A stretch of DNA of 64,000 nucleotides from Rugalucina vietnamica (GCA_964017185.1 OZ024883.1:1860001-1924000), one strand, 5' to 3'. Positions 11,501 through 22,616 are shown, counted from the stretch's first letter. Made by a program: numbers and translations. The notes: a model not told the origin generated them from the letters alone.

Positions 11501-14500
11501 TTAAAAAACAGCCTGAAATGTTTTATTTCTCTTTATATAGTATGTTGGGTAATAATACTATCTACGTGTTGGTTAAGCTATATCAATTTGCAGTACTCAT
11601 AATAGGTGCAAGTTCGAATACATATGGTTCAACTACTTTCAAAAGCACTATTTAAGACCTAGTTCTACTTGATACTCTACTTTGTGCAGTCAACTCAACC
11701 TGTCTGTTTTAAAGATGTTCAGTTCTTTACCTTTCGTAATAACACTATGGTAGTGTGTGCTACACCATCTCTCCACTATGAATCAAGATGCAACTTATGA
11801 TGTTATATTTCAGAAGGAAATGAACAATTTACGCCTTCTATTATTAATGAATATTTCTGGCAATTTATATTTTTCACATCAGCAATGCATTTAAACAAAA
11901 TGGTTCAAGGTTCCAGCAATACAGTTGGGTCGCGTCTATAAACTTTATACATGTACGCGTATATATCAAAGGAAATAAATAAATATGAAATAATTTAAGT
12001 CGAACACCACCTTTTTTATACAATATTAAAAGTCACAGATCGTGCGTTATTTAAGAAATAGATTGATTGATTGATTCTTTTATTTCCTCCTCGGGGGAGA
12101 GCATAATAAAACATATATGACATTACAGACATGAAACATATGAATGTAAATACGTAATCAAAAGAATTGTCAATGTGTCAAATAAGTCCAAGAGCAAAAA
12201 TTAAATCATATGATACAAAAGATATGTACAAAGATGGTAGATTTGTAACGCATATGTATATGAAATGCGTCTCGACTGTTGGTGTAATTTATACCCAACA
12301 ACGTAACAACAAACCTGCATGTTCATATGTAAACTTATATGTATATGAAACACTTTCATTATGACTATCTTGCGACCCCAATTTCAACGGTCCCTGGAGC
12401 GACAAGAAGCCAGTCCTGAATCACCTCTAGCCAGAGAGGATGCAGGCCAACAGTCCAGCCGCTCAAAGGATCACCGAAAAGCAACACGCTACGCAACATG
12501 TATATCATAGGCAGCACTCTCCTGTTCCTTACCGAAACGAAAGTATAAGGTGTAAGGAAAATGAACGTTACTAATACACCAAGCACAGAATGTTGCTCAT
12601 GTACTCTGGGGGCGCAATAATACGACGCAAGCAGCGCCGACGCCTCGGTTACAAGACTACTGTAGAATATTATTCTGTAATTACACCATTAAAGAGATTT
12701 GATAAAGGCAACTGCGAGCTACTGTAGTATTCCAGAATCAGCTCTAGCAGTAAATTATTGAGTAATAATTCACTTGTAACACGGCTAACAAACCTTTAAA
12801 TGCGTAACCGCGGTTAAGAAAAGAAATCCGATTCATGTCCTTCCGGTTTCGCATCAGATGACCAACAAAAGGTAAACAAACTTTTGCAGCTCGTGTTTCC
12901 GAGTAAAATATTTCGATTCGAAGACAAATATAATAATTCTTTCAATGCTATTTTATTAGTTAGACATTGCTATATTTGGACCCCAAAGGATTTCCAGATT
13001 TTTTTCTTTATAATCATGATTTTTATTCCCTACCCCAAAACACATTTTGGGATTGCATTGTACACGACGAAAATGTAGGTCAGTCGCAGGGATATTTTTA
13101 GATTTTCGCTCATTACGTCCATATTAACGGAAAGCAATACAATGCGCAGATGATTTTAACATTGTGTGAGGTCTGGTGACAGTTTCGTTGCCTCTGGTCA
13201 ATGCATTCTATGCATATGTGGTTAAAAGCTGTGTCAACATTTCGGTTACGAATTTAATCATTAGAATGATAGCAATATAATCATTATAGAACACATGTAT
13301 TAAAGTTTTTGTTTTTGTTAATTGTTTTACGCTGAAGATTATTGTCACAATAGGTGCTTACTCAAATTTGGTGTGTTTGTGATATTTGCAGTGAAAATGT
13401 TTGATATAAAATAATACAAACTGTCTATGAAATACATGTAATACAATAGTTCACATGCATGATATTCCTGTTCATGAAGACGATTTTACAGCATTCTGTA
13501 TACTTTTATTTGTTTTTTCTTGGTTTTATGTCTTTCAAAACGCTTTACAGGGAAATAAATACCATAACTTGAACAGGTTGAGGTTTTCAAGCGTATCTTG
13601 AAATATATCCTTCATATTTTAATGATTAAATGCGTACCCATCTTTTCCTTCCCTTCAAATCGATAATGCCGCGCACTAACACAACGAAATACTGGCACAG
13701 ACATCAGATGCAATTTAGTTAATACATATCTGTAAATTTTGTCATGGAGCAATCACTAAAATTTGATATTTACCAGCAAATTGTCCAATTTTAGTTGTAT
13801 TTCGCCGACTTTGGCCTTGTTGGAACACCAGGTTAGAAGAAGGGAATAAATAACTCAAAGACCATCAAATTATTTTGCGAGCTACTTTGGTACTGACTTA
13901 CAATAGTAAATAAGTGACAAAATAGCATTCATTGATAATCGATATATTTCTGTACTAAAATATAATCATCAATCGATCCTAGTAGTGTATGTTTTGTTTA
14001 CCTTTTCTTGGTCTTCATATGCGCAACCGGAAGGGCGTGAACCGGATTTTCTTTCTTAACCGGCGGTTACGCATTTAAAGGTTTGTTAGCCGTGTGTAAA
14101 GAAGATCAAATCACAAGCGCGAGTGATTTATCTTCTTACAACTGACCGACAAACAGTGAATTCAACAATTCACGCACTTGAGCTGATCTATTTTAAATTC
14201 TAACACACAATAAACGGAATAAATGTTGCTGAAACCGTCGATATCGTTCAGCTTTCCGCCATTGCATTGCAGATATCCCGCCAAATATTTGACGGTAATG
14301 CTGGTATTTACACACACTTATTACGTTTGTTGTGCGCTAAAACGACGTTTCACCGTCTAACGCTGCTTTGTGGGATAGCTGACGTCACAAATTCCGCAAA
14401 GTAACGTCACGCTTATTCGCCCAGTGAAATTGTTGCACAATATAACACGTTTTTGTTTTACCATTGGCTATATAGGCGAGGTGTGTTAGAACTGATCGTA

Positions 14501-14814
14501 AACCCAGAATAAAAGTATGAGTTAAGGTATTCTTTCAGGCCGTGTATACGTCTAAAGGCCTGGGATGTCATTTTACCTTTCCACTGGCCAGAAGTTTATT
14601 TGTAAATAATGGAGACTCCCCACTGTGGGTGATTTCTCTCTGCATGTCAGCCAACCAGAACGGGGATCCTCCAGTTTTCTCGAACTGTTCCTGGTCAATC
14701 AGATGCTTGAATTCTTCATCTAGATCCTCCTGGTACCCGTCATTTTTGTTGTGGGAATACTGGCTCATAGGACATGGCCGGGCTCCTGTAAATAAAGGCT
14801 TTTCGATATACGAA

Positions 14815-14885
<71 letters not shown>

Positions 14886-14983
14886 TAATAATAATTATAA
14901 TAATAATCTATGAATAAATGAAAAAAATGTAAAAGTCTACCTTGTTCTTTTGATATGTTGGACCAAACGTTATATCCGTTCAT
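3843..14983 (-). CDS. Unrecognised multi-exon gene with acidic, disordered C-terminus
   Basis: I do not recognise this protein. Exons with consensus borders are 14983-14941, 14785-14577, 10077-9866, 6764-6696, 6043-5910, 5469-5173 and 4831-3843. Codon phases agree at every junction in this chain, which would give about 650 residues. The ATG at 14983 opens MNGYNVW. The second exon carries GGSPFWLADMQREI and the third a basic stretch (RRQWSAPSRRRGQKQFYR). Later exons include GVYMPRENPAGCFM and a Ser/Pro/Arg-rich segment. The last exon encodes about 300 residues rich in Glu, Lys, Thr and Val with no hydrophobic segment, probably disordered or coiled. Introns hold SINEs, MITEs and a 1.3-kb inverted-repeat element. 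The intron between 10077-9866 and 6764-6696 contains other exon candidates, so this could be two genes or have extra exons. Confidence 0.55.
5484..5514. repeat. GATT microsatellite next to a splice acceptor
   Basis: About seven GATT units lie 15-45 bases upstream of the acceptor that opens the exon at 5469, in gene orientation. A shorter GATT run occurs at 12059-12076. Confidence 0.85.
6430..6665 (-). repeat. MITE family B copy in an intron
   Basis: It has the hairpin core (GAACCGCCTCTCCGAGGCGGTT) with flanking ATTTTTGCTCAAAACATTGA and the tail ending ACGGACATGTTTTCATGATG. It lies between exons 6764-6696 and 6043-5910. Confidence 0.8.
6825..7030. repeat. Small inverted-repeat element rich in TTCGCGAA
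   Basis: The ends read TTTAGATCCGGAAATATTCGCGA and the complement of TGTAAATTCGGAAATTTTTC. Inside, AATTCGCGAA and CTCGCTAAT motifs recur in both directions. There is no coding content, and the target duplication is unclear. Confidence 0.55.
7778..7853 (-). other. Possible exon of uncertain membership
   Basis: After an acceptor (TTAATCAG), an open stretch begins MPTSIETVYDNLSECL and ends at a GTATAT donor. Its phase fits neither the exon at 8814-8769 nor the one at 6764-6696. It may belong to an unseen isoform or be chance. Confidence 0.2.
8498..8733 (+). repeat. MITE family A, full-length copy
   Basis: A 236-bp element with imperfect inverted ends TGAGCCGCCTCATGGGAAAA and its complement. 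A near-perfect palindrome of about 65 bp in the first half is built on GCGAAAACAAAG and GATCAGCTTCGCGGTAACC. An asymmetric block follows (TCAAGCTTCTAGCTC, GGTTTGTGTCAGACC). The flanks AATAAA before and after are a candidate 6-bp target duplication. Confidence 0.8.
8769..8814 (-). other. Candidate exon between 10077-9866 and 6764-6696
   Basis: A TTTTCCAG acceptor is followed by 46 bases and a strong GTATGT donor. It joins in frame to the exon ending at 9866, encoding GGGPEDSLYLLHFER, but leaves phase 0, which does not fit the exon at 6764. Either another exon lies between them or this one is not used. Confidence 0.35.
8886..9123 (+). mobile_element. Full-length tRNA-derived SINE
   Basis: The head carries polymerase III promoter boxes: A box TGGCCGAGCGGTTAAGG and B box GGTTCGAGCCC. 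The body includes CTCGGGGTTCTCCCG, and the tail reads TTGAAAGGGACGTAAAACTG with a short A run. A 10-bp target duplication, CAGCGGTCAC, lies at 8876-8885 and 9124-9133. The tRNA-like head does not close into a convincing tRNA, so it is not annotated as a tRNA gene. Three other copies or fragments are in the window. Confidence 0.88.
9474..9710 (+). repeat. MITE family A copy
   Basis: Same architecture as 8498-8733: TGAGCC end, palindromic GCGAAAACAAAGGCGC core and GGCTCA end. The core arms (TTTCGCGGTAACCGCGAA) are still nearly perfect. Confidence 0.8.
10238..10378 (+). mobile_element. SINE fragment
   Basis: Begins at the B box (GTTCGAGTCCC) and covers the body of the SINE at 8886-9123, including TTCTCGGGGTTCTCCCGTTTTC. 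It ends in an A run with the GGGACGTAAA tail missing. Confidence 0.75.
10646..10818. repeat. Long foldback palindrome
   Basis: Two arms of about 78 bp (CAACTATTTCA... with ACCCGATGAACTGTTGCCC, and the complement) are separated by a GC-rich loop containing GAAGCCGAAGGCCGAG. Arm mismatches are few. There is no coding content. It resembles the palindromes at 26247-26400 and 37816-37950 in form but not in sequence. Confidence 0.85.
10930..11340. repeat. Cryptic GTTT-rich tract
   Basis: About 400 bp of degenerate TTTGTTTGTTTG repeats on the plus strand, interrupted by unique bases. Any long reading frame here reflects the repeat. Confidence 0.8.
11341..12779. other. Intronic stretch without clear features
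   Basis: Part of the long intron of the minus-strand gene ending at 3843. I see a short GATT run at 12059-12076 and an unassigned 73-codon minus-strand frame (12586-12365) without family resemblance. Confidence 0.4.
12780..14094. mobile_element. 1.3-kb terminal-inverted-repeat element
   Basis: The ends are imperfect inverted repeats of about 100 bp. The left starts CACGGCTAACAAACC and both arms contain TTTAAATGCGTAACCG, a GAAATCCG-like block and TTTTGGT/ACCTTTTCTTGG. A 5-bp direct repeat, TGTAA, flanks it at 12775-12779 and 14095-14099. The interior encodes no recognisable transposase. It is a non-autonomous DNA transposon of undetermined superfamily, in the intron between exons 14785-14577 and 10077-9866. 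Confidence 0.75.
14816..14908. repeat. AAT microsatellite filling a short intron
   Basis: About 28 AAT units occupy most of the 155-bp intron between exons 14983-14941 and 14785-14577. Confidence 0.9.
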
Positions 14984-15212
14984 GCCTGATCATTTAGTTG
15001 AAGTGTATGGAACTGCATTCAATATTGACATCGCAACACAATTATATAAGAGTTTCTCTATTGCTTCCTTGCATTCTGAGGCACTTACAGACAGGCTTTC
15101 GCAGCCTATGTGAGGCTAGCGCAGTTTTATTGATACCTAGAGGGACAAATCTGAAAACATGACGAGAGTAATTGCATGGCGTGTGCTCTAATTAGCGAAA
15201 AATATGTCAAAT

Positions 15213-15241
15213 TGCAAAAAAAAAAAAAAATAAAAAAAAAA

Positions 15242-15277
<36 letters not shown>
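15213..15277. repeat. A-run and AAT microsatellite
   Basis: A-rich run passing into ten or so AAT units, upstream of the minus-strand gene that starts at 14983. Confidence 0.85.
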
Positions 15278-15557
15278 TGAACAACACACGGAAATATCAA
15301 TGAATTTTGAACAGGAGGGAATAAGCCACCAAGGCTTACACGGGTTAATACTGACTGACAAATCAGCTATAAAGGCGATTGTCTATAGTCTATGTAAGTC
15401 TCTCACACTAGGTCTAGGTCAGTGACTTAAAGCATTGTTTCAAGCCAATATCCAGACATCGTCCTGCAAACATGGTCCTGCTGTGGGATGCTATCTCCAC
15501 GACAGACATTTATTATTGCATGGATTTCGCAGTAGCGTCAAACTGCTATGCGCAAGT

Positions 15558-16322
15558 AAAGCCCCGTTTACACATTCACGGTTTTCTCTACGATTCACCA
15601 CGATTCACCCCGATTTCTCATGGTCAGAAAAATCAGGGTGAATCGTGGTGAATCGTGGCGCAAAGTGGAAATATTCAGTGTGACTACGATTCCAGTAAGA
15701 ATGTCTACGATGCTAGTACGGTGTCTATAAGGTATCGCTACGAATCAATGACGATTCATGACGGCAACGCTACGGTCAAGGAGGATTAATCACGGTGGCA
15801 CAACGAATGCTCACGGTGCTTGTACGGTTCGATACGGTACTAGTACGATTCACGGCGGTAGCCGTCGTGGCCAATCGTGGAGCTCCGTAGCGAAACCGTG
15901 GATGATTCGTAGGACAACCATACACAATTCGTGGTGAATCGTGAGAGTTCGTGGTGTCAAAGATTCCACGGTTTCGCTACGGAGCTCCACGATTGGCTAC
16001 GATCTCTCACGAATAGCCGCGAATATAGCTACGGTTTCAGTACGAATAAGCACGATTCCGCTACGGTTGCGCTACGAATTAGGCCACGCCCAATAACCAC
16101 CACGATTCGCCACGATACGCCACGAATGTTTTAAACAGTTTAAAACTCCCGTAGCGCTACCGTGGAGTTTCTCGAATCATCACGATTGATCAAGATTCAC
16201 CACGATTCACCACGGTTCTACTACGAATCACTACGGTACACCACGGTACACGACGATTTTACAAATCGTGGCGAATCGTAGCGGCACCGTAGCCAAAAAT
16301 CGTGAATGTGTAAACGGGGCTT
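15558..16322. mobile_element. 765-bp self-similar inverted-repeat element
   Basis: The ends read AAGCCCCGTTTACACATTCA and its exact complement, with AAGT duplicated at 15554-15557 and 16323-16326. Almost the whole interior is made of variants of CACGATTC, GAATCGTGG and CTACGG in both orientations, so it can fold on itself at many registers. It has no coding content. Ends of the type GCCCCGTTTACAC mark a class of non-autonomous elements; the superfamily is not determined. Confidence 0.75.
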
Positions 16323-16628
16323 AAGTGTAGCGTCTACGGTGTTTCTGATGATGACGTTTTGCGACCAGTTTTATACGTTTGTCGTACCACGAACAGTAGA
16401 AGTAACCATTGGATAGTGATGGTGCAAAACGGTTGAATAGAACCTGTTCTCAAGCAGAGAGCGATTTCACTGAGATTGCGTCTAAATCAAATCGAGACTA
16501 AATCAGATTTTCTCATAGTTTGTGTACCATTATTATCCCTGACCTTGTTGATTATCAAAGGTCACAGACATTCCACACTGTATTCTATCAGCGGAAAATT
16601 GATACTGCAAATATTATTAGACTTCATT

Positions 16629-16853
16629 GCATAGAAAACCAGCGTTTTATATGCGAAAACATAGACTCAGATCAGCTGTGCAATCAGTTTATACTTGTTC
16701 AGCACCTTTGTTTTCGCTACATTGATAGTTCGTTACTTGTTCTCCTTTATTCAAAACTTCAAGCCTAAAGGTTTCTTCTGTGACTGTAAGGCTGGTTTGT
16801 TTCGGATCTGGTCGGGAACCCAGCAAGTAGATTTTTTCGCGAAGGAGCACAAA
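16629..16853 (+). repeat. MITE family A, old degenerate copy
   Basis: Keeps ATGCGAAAACATAG, CCTTTGTTTTCGCTAC, TTCAAGC and GGTTTGTTTCGGATCTGGTCGGGAA in the family order, but the palindrome arms have diverged. Confidence 0.65.
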
Positions 16854-17380
16854 TATTATTATTTTTCATTGTGCAGAAATCTCCTACCTTTAGACATTTG
16901 ACAATTTAAAATATCGGCCCATTACCATTTAACAATACCCAGAACCATTATGGCTTTTAACGATAATACGGCCATGGCATTTGTAAAAATCTCACACATG
17001 CATACAATAAAAGACAGCAACAGGCGTCAAACATTACTGTACGTCAGAAATGGCATCAAACTGGACGTGTCTGGCGAAACGCAACCAATTATCTATGTCT
17101 TGAAAATCGATTTGCAAGAATCCATTATACAATAAACGCAATCTTGGTAGATTATGCGCCGGCTTTTAATCTTAATTTAAAAAAAAAATCTATTACAGCG
17201 GATGATCTGATAATATACATGGGGCCCAAAATTTTAAATGTCGTATAATTATTATAATAGTGTACGATTAGCTGTCAAAAGTCCTATACAATTAACGATG
17301 ATTCAGATAATTTCAAATCCATTTCCAATATAACATGCTGTAAAGTTAATATTGTACGCGAACGTGTCTGTGCTACTTAA

Positions 17381-17895
17381 AGGTACAAGTAGGGGCCTAC
17401 GCAATGACCAGGAAATGGCGCAATCAGAAAGAAATTCCCACTCCACAAACCGAGGGGTGGGGAAAAAACTAAAATGACATTTACACGAAGAACTGAGTGG
17501 CCACCTATTGGGAAAATAGCTGCTCATTCGGCTATGATATGTTTCATCATGGTATAAGTACCTGATTGTTAGTTTGGTTTCTTCCCACCTCGGTTTTTGG
17601 AATGGGAATCTTTTTCTGATTGCGCCTTTTCCTGATCTTTGCCTACTTGTACCTTTTTACATGTAGGTACTTATACCAAGAAAACATATCGTAAGCCGAG
17701 TGAGTAGATATTCCCCAAAAGGCGGCCACTGAGTTATCCGAACTTAAATAAAAATATGAAAACATACACAAGGCTCAAACAGCACACACATTCGACTCCA
17801 AAACACAAACCACTTAGAACCACAACAGAAGTATCGCATTGGAACGATCAGTAATATAAAATTACTGGGGGCTTAAGCCAGTTTTACAGGCGCCT
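17381..17895. repeat. Repeat family C, inverted pair plus a third partial copy
   Basis: A plus copy starts at AGGTACAAGTAGG. It meets an inverted copy ending near 17660 (CTTTGCCTACTTGTACC), and a further plus segment carries ATATCGTAAGCCGAGTGAG and GGCGGCCACTGAG. The same unit recurs at 21905-22065, 60448-60575 and 61325-61640. It is non-coding; the class is unknown. Confidence 0.7.
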
Positions 17896-18053
17896 GATAG
17901 AGATAGGAAAACGCAAACTGATTGCAAACAATCCCTGAGGATTGGAAACATAACATAACAGCATCAAAACGACTGCCATTTTGACCAATTGGAGTGTTTT
18001 CTTTCCCGCCGGCTTTCATGTTTGGGGTTTTAGATCCAATTGTATCAATACCT

Positions 18054-18525
18054 TCGACAAAAACATTTTAATTCTGCTCATTCTGCTATTTTGCTAACTT
18101 TGCCGTTTCATTCTGCCAGCAGAATGGGCAGAATGGGGAAAATCGACAAAAACATTTTAATTCTGCTCATTCTGCTATTTTGCTAACTTTGCCGTTTCAT
18201 TCTGCCAGCAGAATGGGGAAAATCGACAAAAACATTTTCATTCTGCTCATTCTGCCATTTTGCTAACTTTACCATTTCATTCTGCCAGCAGAATGGGAAA
18301 ATCGACAAAGACATTTTCATTCTGCTCATTCTGCTATTTTGCTAACTTTACCGTTTCATTCTGCCAGCAGAATGGGAAAATCGACAAAGACAATTTTTCA
18401 TTCTGCTCATTCTGCTATTTTGCTAACTTTACCGTTTCATTCTGCCAGCAGAATGGGCAGAATGGGAAAATCGACAAAGACATTTTCATTCTGCTCATTC
18501 TGCTATTTTGCTAACTTTACCGAGC
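18054..18525. repeat. 80-bp minisatellite, six units
   Basis: Units start at 18054, 18143, 18223, 18302, 18381 and 18471 with TCGACAAA. Each holds ATTCTGCTCATTCTGC and the palindrome ATTCTGCCAGCAGAAT. Two units are about 10 bp longer because GGGCAGAATGG is duplicated inside them. Apparent reading frames here are repeat artefacts. Confidence 0.9.
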
Positions 18526-18599
18526 CCTTAATTTTCTATTAGCTGTAGCTGATAGGTACATTGATTGTAGTAGAATCCTTCATTACCAAAACATAGCCC

Positions 18600-18725
18600 A
18601 TGCAATACAAAGTAAAATGAAAAATTTGTCTGGAATTCTTTTATTTGTTTCTTATTTTTGCTCAAAACATAGATTGTGGGGTGTAAGGGGGTATTTATTC
18701 CATGGACATGCTTTCCTGATGAGAC
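18600..18725 (-). repeat. MITE family B copy with deleted core
   Basis: Keeps CTTATTTTTGCTCAAAACAT and the tail GGACATGCTTTCCTGATGAG, but the central hairpin is missing. Confidence 0.6.
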
Positions 18726-20721
18726 ATACATGTAGCTGATTAATGATAGGTATATTGTAGTAGAATTCTTCACATAGATGTGCAATGTGTGCGGTTCAAC
18801 AATGCTCCTTATAAATGTACCTGGTACCATACAAAAATCGAAAAAAAAAAAATGGAAGTGCTAATGAAGCTTAATAGTGCCTGTTATGGAAAATAGTTCA
18901 TGAATACACAAAGATAATGTTTTCAACTCCTGCGTTTTATAGTTATGTAATAATGGCAACCAACTATGTCTGAATGCTTGCATTTGTACACGTATGTTGA
19001 ATTCATACAAATGTCAACGAATGCAAAATCAAATGCGATCTCATTATAAACCACAACACGTGGATTAACTTCGATTAAAACTTAAAGTATTATCTAGCCA
19101 TTATCAGCAGTTATTTTTAAGTATTAACATTCTTAATTTAATCGTTGGAGATTAGTTTCAAAGCTTGTGCTATTCATATACTTTAACTTGAAGCTATTTA
19201 AAATGTGACATATGGCACTTGACCTATTTGATGTGGTACCGGTCTGCATTTCCCATAAGAAAGTACAGCAGTCTCGATATTTCTATACACCTGGCGAGCG
19301 GTGCCCATTGTGCACACTATAACAAACTTTTGAGCATGGAAAAACAGTTCTTATTTAGACGATGAGTCCTAAAACTTTCCTTTTTTATATAAAATTATTG
19401 TTAAATATAAAAGATAGGCGCGTTGGTAGTTAAACATGATAAACAATACACATGTTTAGCCTTCATTTTCGACGTTAAATAAGACCAACATGACATGGTA
19501 GCATTACTACAGATAACATGTACGTTTGCGTATTCAGGTTATCTGTTCCAGCGCTTATATCACTCCTTGTTAAACCCGAAGGTAACTATCAATTATGTAC
19601 ATGTATAATTTGCAGAGAACCAGCGATACTGCCGGGAGCGAACCCCTCAATCAGTCAGTAATATATTTGAGCAATTCACATGCCTCGAATCATTGATGAA
19701 ACTGACCACTACCTCAGCCTTCTATAACTGGAAGATCAACATTTTTGACTGGGTCTAATGCTATAATGTTTACATTTCAGCCCGAGTCCGTCTACTCACC
19801 CCTATACCCGCCATGTGGCCTCATTCCATTGTTGACCGGCTCCGGACTCCCCGGGAATGTAATCTCCACCCGCCTCAGTCGGGGTTTCTTTACCCCCCGG
19901 GGAATACGTGGGGGAGAATTCCTATTGGTCATGATAATATATTCCTATCTTTCACTTGTCCGCCATTATAATTCACATGTTTGCTACTGTTAAATTCTAA
20001 AGTAAACAAGTTAAGTATACAGTCATAGAAATTTGCACTCCCGAAGTCACCTGTGCATTATATGGTATATTCAATACTTGTATGATAGTTTGGAACACTA
20101 AACCGAAATCATGTTAAGGGGAATATTTGACATAAAATTTCAATTCATTTTCTTTAAAGAGCCAATAAAATGTTTTACAAATAAATTTGTTTAAAATACT
20201 CGACATTGAAATTCATATCAGTACTCATAACTTATATATTTGATAAAATTTATAATTAAATTTGAAAGAAAAAGTCTGTATAAGATTCCACTATAGTAAG
20301 GTCTTTGGTATCGCATTATCAGCAAGTCGGCCATATTGTTTAAGGTCGTTGTCAATGGTGTCACGTGACATTAAATGCCACGACACTAAAACCTATCTTT
20401 AAATGAACGGAAACAAAAGAGCAGACCAGTAGCTTTGTTTTCTCATCATAGTTAGTAACATCGTCACATAAAATATTTGCAAAGTTTCAGGCTTATTTGC
20501 TGCCTTCAATATTAAATAAACAGAACGAGTTGTGCTATATGAGCTAGGAATTTATCAGGCTGAGGAAATGTTTTGATTCGACGCGGCTCATATTTCAATA
20601 GCTTTTATACAATATCTTTTTAAAATCATAGTGGATTTCAAAGTCAGTTTAAAGCCCAGATATAAAAGGTGATAATAAATTAAATCTAGGTACCGATAGT
20701 TGCGACATTGTTAATGACAAA
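18726..20721. other. Intergenic stretch
   Basis: No exon, RNA gene or repeat family that I can support. A GC-richer patch lies at 19785-19920. Confidence 0.4.
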
Positions 20722-20958
20722 TGAGCCGCATCGTGAGAAAACCGGATTTTTGCCTAGGCGAAAACAAAGGCGCAGATCAGCTTCGCGGTAACCGCGAAGC
20801 TGATCAGCGCCTTTGTTTTCGCTACTCGGATAGTGCAATTCCTCCTCTACTTAAATCCAAAATTTCAAGCTTCTAGCTCTTTTCTGAGCTTGTACAGCCC
20901 GGTTTGTGTCGGACCTGGTCGGAAACCCCGAAGACCGGTTTTCTCGCGTCGAGGCTCA
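20722..20958 (+). repeat. MITE family A, well-preserved copy
   Basis: TGAGCCGCATCGTGAGAAAA at one end and its imperfect complement at the other, with perfect palindrome arms around CTTCGCGGTAACCGCGAAG. Very close to the copies at 36728-36964 and 63846-64000. Confidence 0.85.
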
Positions 20959-21202
20959 AATGGTAATGTGTTAAAAGACAAAAGAAAGACATTGAGACTT
21001 GTAAAAGGTTTAATAACATAAAACATTTAGTATATAATACGTTTGCATTGAATCTAGCGTGCATTGATTAAGTCCAAACATTTCTATTTAGTGAACATTG
21101 TACACTAGTTGAAAAGGAAACAAAATAAGGAGAAAATGTCCATTGTAAGCTCAAGCAAGGTTTAAATGTAGAAGGCTTCAAAAATCTATGATCAAGGAAA
21201 TC

Positions 21203-21400
21203 TCCATCAAGAAAACATGTCCGAGAAATGTATTCCCCCTCATACCCCACTTTTATATAGCAAAATTGGGGTACACAGGGGTATACATAGATTGTGGGTA
21301 CTCGTTAGAACCGCCTCATCACAATCTGTGTTTTGAGCAAAAATACAGCTGAAAAAATTCTCTGTATATTGCATGGGCAAGTTTTCATAATGTCGGGCAA
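21203..21400 (+). repeat. MITE family B copy, partly deleted
   Basis: Starts AAGAAAACATGTCCG and ends GGGCAAGTTTTCATAATG. One side of the central hairpin is lost. Confidence 0.7.
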
Positions 21401-21904
21401 GTTTTCAGATTATCAAAGGCCCTGCCTGTGTGCCAGAACATAAACACTCTTTCGTATTGGTGTATTTGTCATTTACGATCCACCACGCTGTACACGTAAG
21501 TCCTAAAACTTCATGTGCAGCGTGTAAGCAGCAAGTCCGCAACGGAACGTTGAGAAAGGTTTCTTCGTGATAAAAACTAAAGGAAAACGCAGTTCCGGCT
21601 TACATGTACAGTTTCAGTACTCTTACAAGGCTAGCTACAGGTAACTCCACTGTCTGTGGTCCATTTCCAGTTTATTTTAAGCTTCATGGCCATCATTTTT
21701 CCCGAAAGAAAGAAGACAATAGAAAATGAAGCTTCTATCCAGTATTCTATGCACTTGAAAATGTAATGCGGCGCCCGATTGGATAACGTCAAAAATGTGA
21801 CAGTATATTCTGCGATAATATTATGAGCAAGGTTAACGTCGTGGTTATACATCGCTCGTGACGCTCATTTTTGGTGAAAACCAATGCTTTTTCGAATGTT
21901 TATA

Positions 21905-22065
21905 ATTAAAAAGGTACAAGTAGGCAACGATCAGGAAAAAGGCGCAAATAGAAAATGATTCCCACTCCAAAAACCGAGGCGGGCAAAAACAAACTAACAA
22001 TAAGGAATTTACACCATGAAAACATTTCGTAAGCCGAATGAGCAGCTATTTTCGTATACATTATA
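21905..22065 (+). repeat. Repeat family C copy
   Basis: AGGTACAAGTAGGCAACGAT through CGTAAGCCGAATGAGCAGC, matching 61325-61480. Confidence 0.75.
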
Positions 22066-22077
22066 ATAGGGATCACA

Positions 22078-22205
22078 TTTGGATTTTCATTTGGCGTGGT
22101 ATATCGTCGTATATACGGTCGGAAATCATGTTTTAGGGCTCCGCTGACGCGTCGCCGTGAAACAAAATTTTCTACCGTATATCCGATATACCACCCGAAA
22201 TGAAA
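22078..22205. repeat. Short foldback
   Basis: The arms TTTCATTTGGCGTGGTATAT...ATACGGT and the near-complement ACCGTATATCCGATATACCA flank a GC-rich loop (CTCCGCTGACGCGTCGCC). Confidence 0.6.
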
Positions 22206-22616
22206 AAAAAAAAAATAACTAAGTTATCCCCTAATTCATGACATGGAGACCAAAGTTCAGATCCGATCTGGAAGAAAACCTTATACACTGATTTTTCCTC
22301 CGTCCAAATGATGCTTTAGAAACATTTTGGTGCAACGTGAGGCCAGCCCCAGGATTGTTTGAAGGTTCTACGGTTGGGTGCAAAGACTATGTCAGATTGG
22401 GAAGCAGAAGCGCTAAAACCATTAGAATAACTTCGAGAAACAGGTTCAAACATTTCCTATGGCATATCTGACTTTCTTGTAGTAAGATGTTTCATTCACA
22501 AGATTTATAGCAGCATTGGTGTCCATGCTGTTGACTTGGAATACTTTTCTTAATACTCAGCTTTAATAACCTGTACGATTCTGTTGTCAATCGGTATGTG
22601 CACTTACGAAAACTAA

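Noticed and set aside
12365..12586. 73-codon minus-strand frame
   Set aside because: No ATG-supported start with splice signals and no recognisable motif; probably chance within an intron.
14542..14913. Plus-strand frame ending in a poly-Asn run
   Set aside because: Antisense of an exon plus an AAT microsatellite.
18054..18525. CRISPR-like array
   Set aside because: Units are contiguous tandem copies without unique spacers, in a eukaryotic context.
18260..18542. Overlapping frames with repeated FCSFCYFANF peptides
   Set aside because: Translation of the 80-bp minisatellite.
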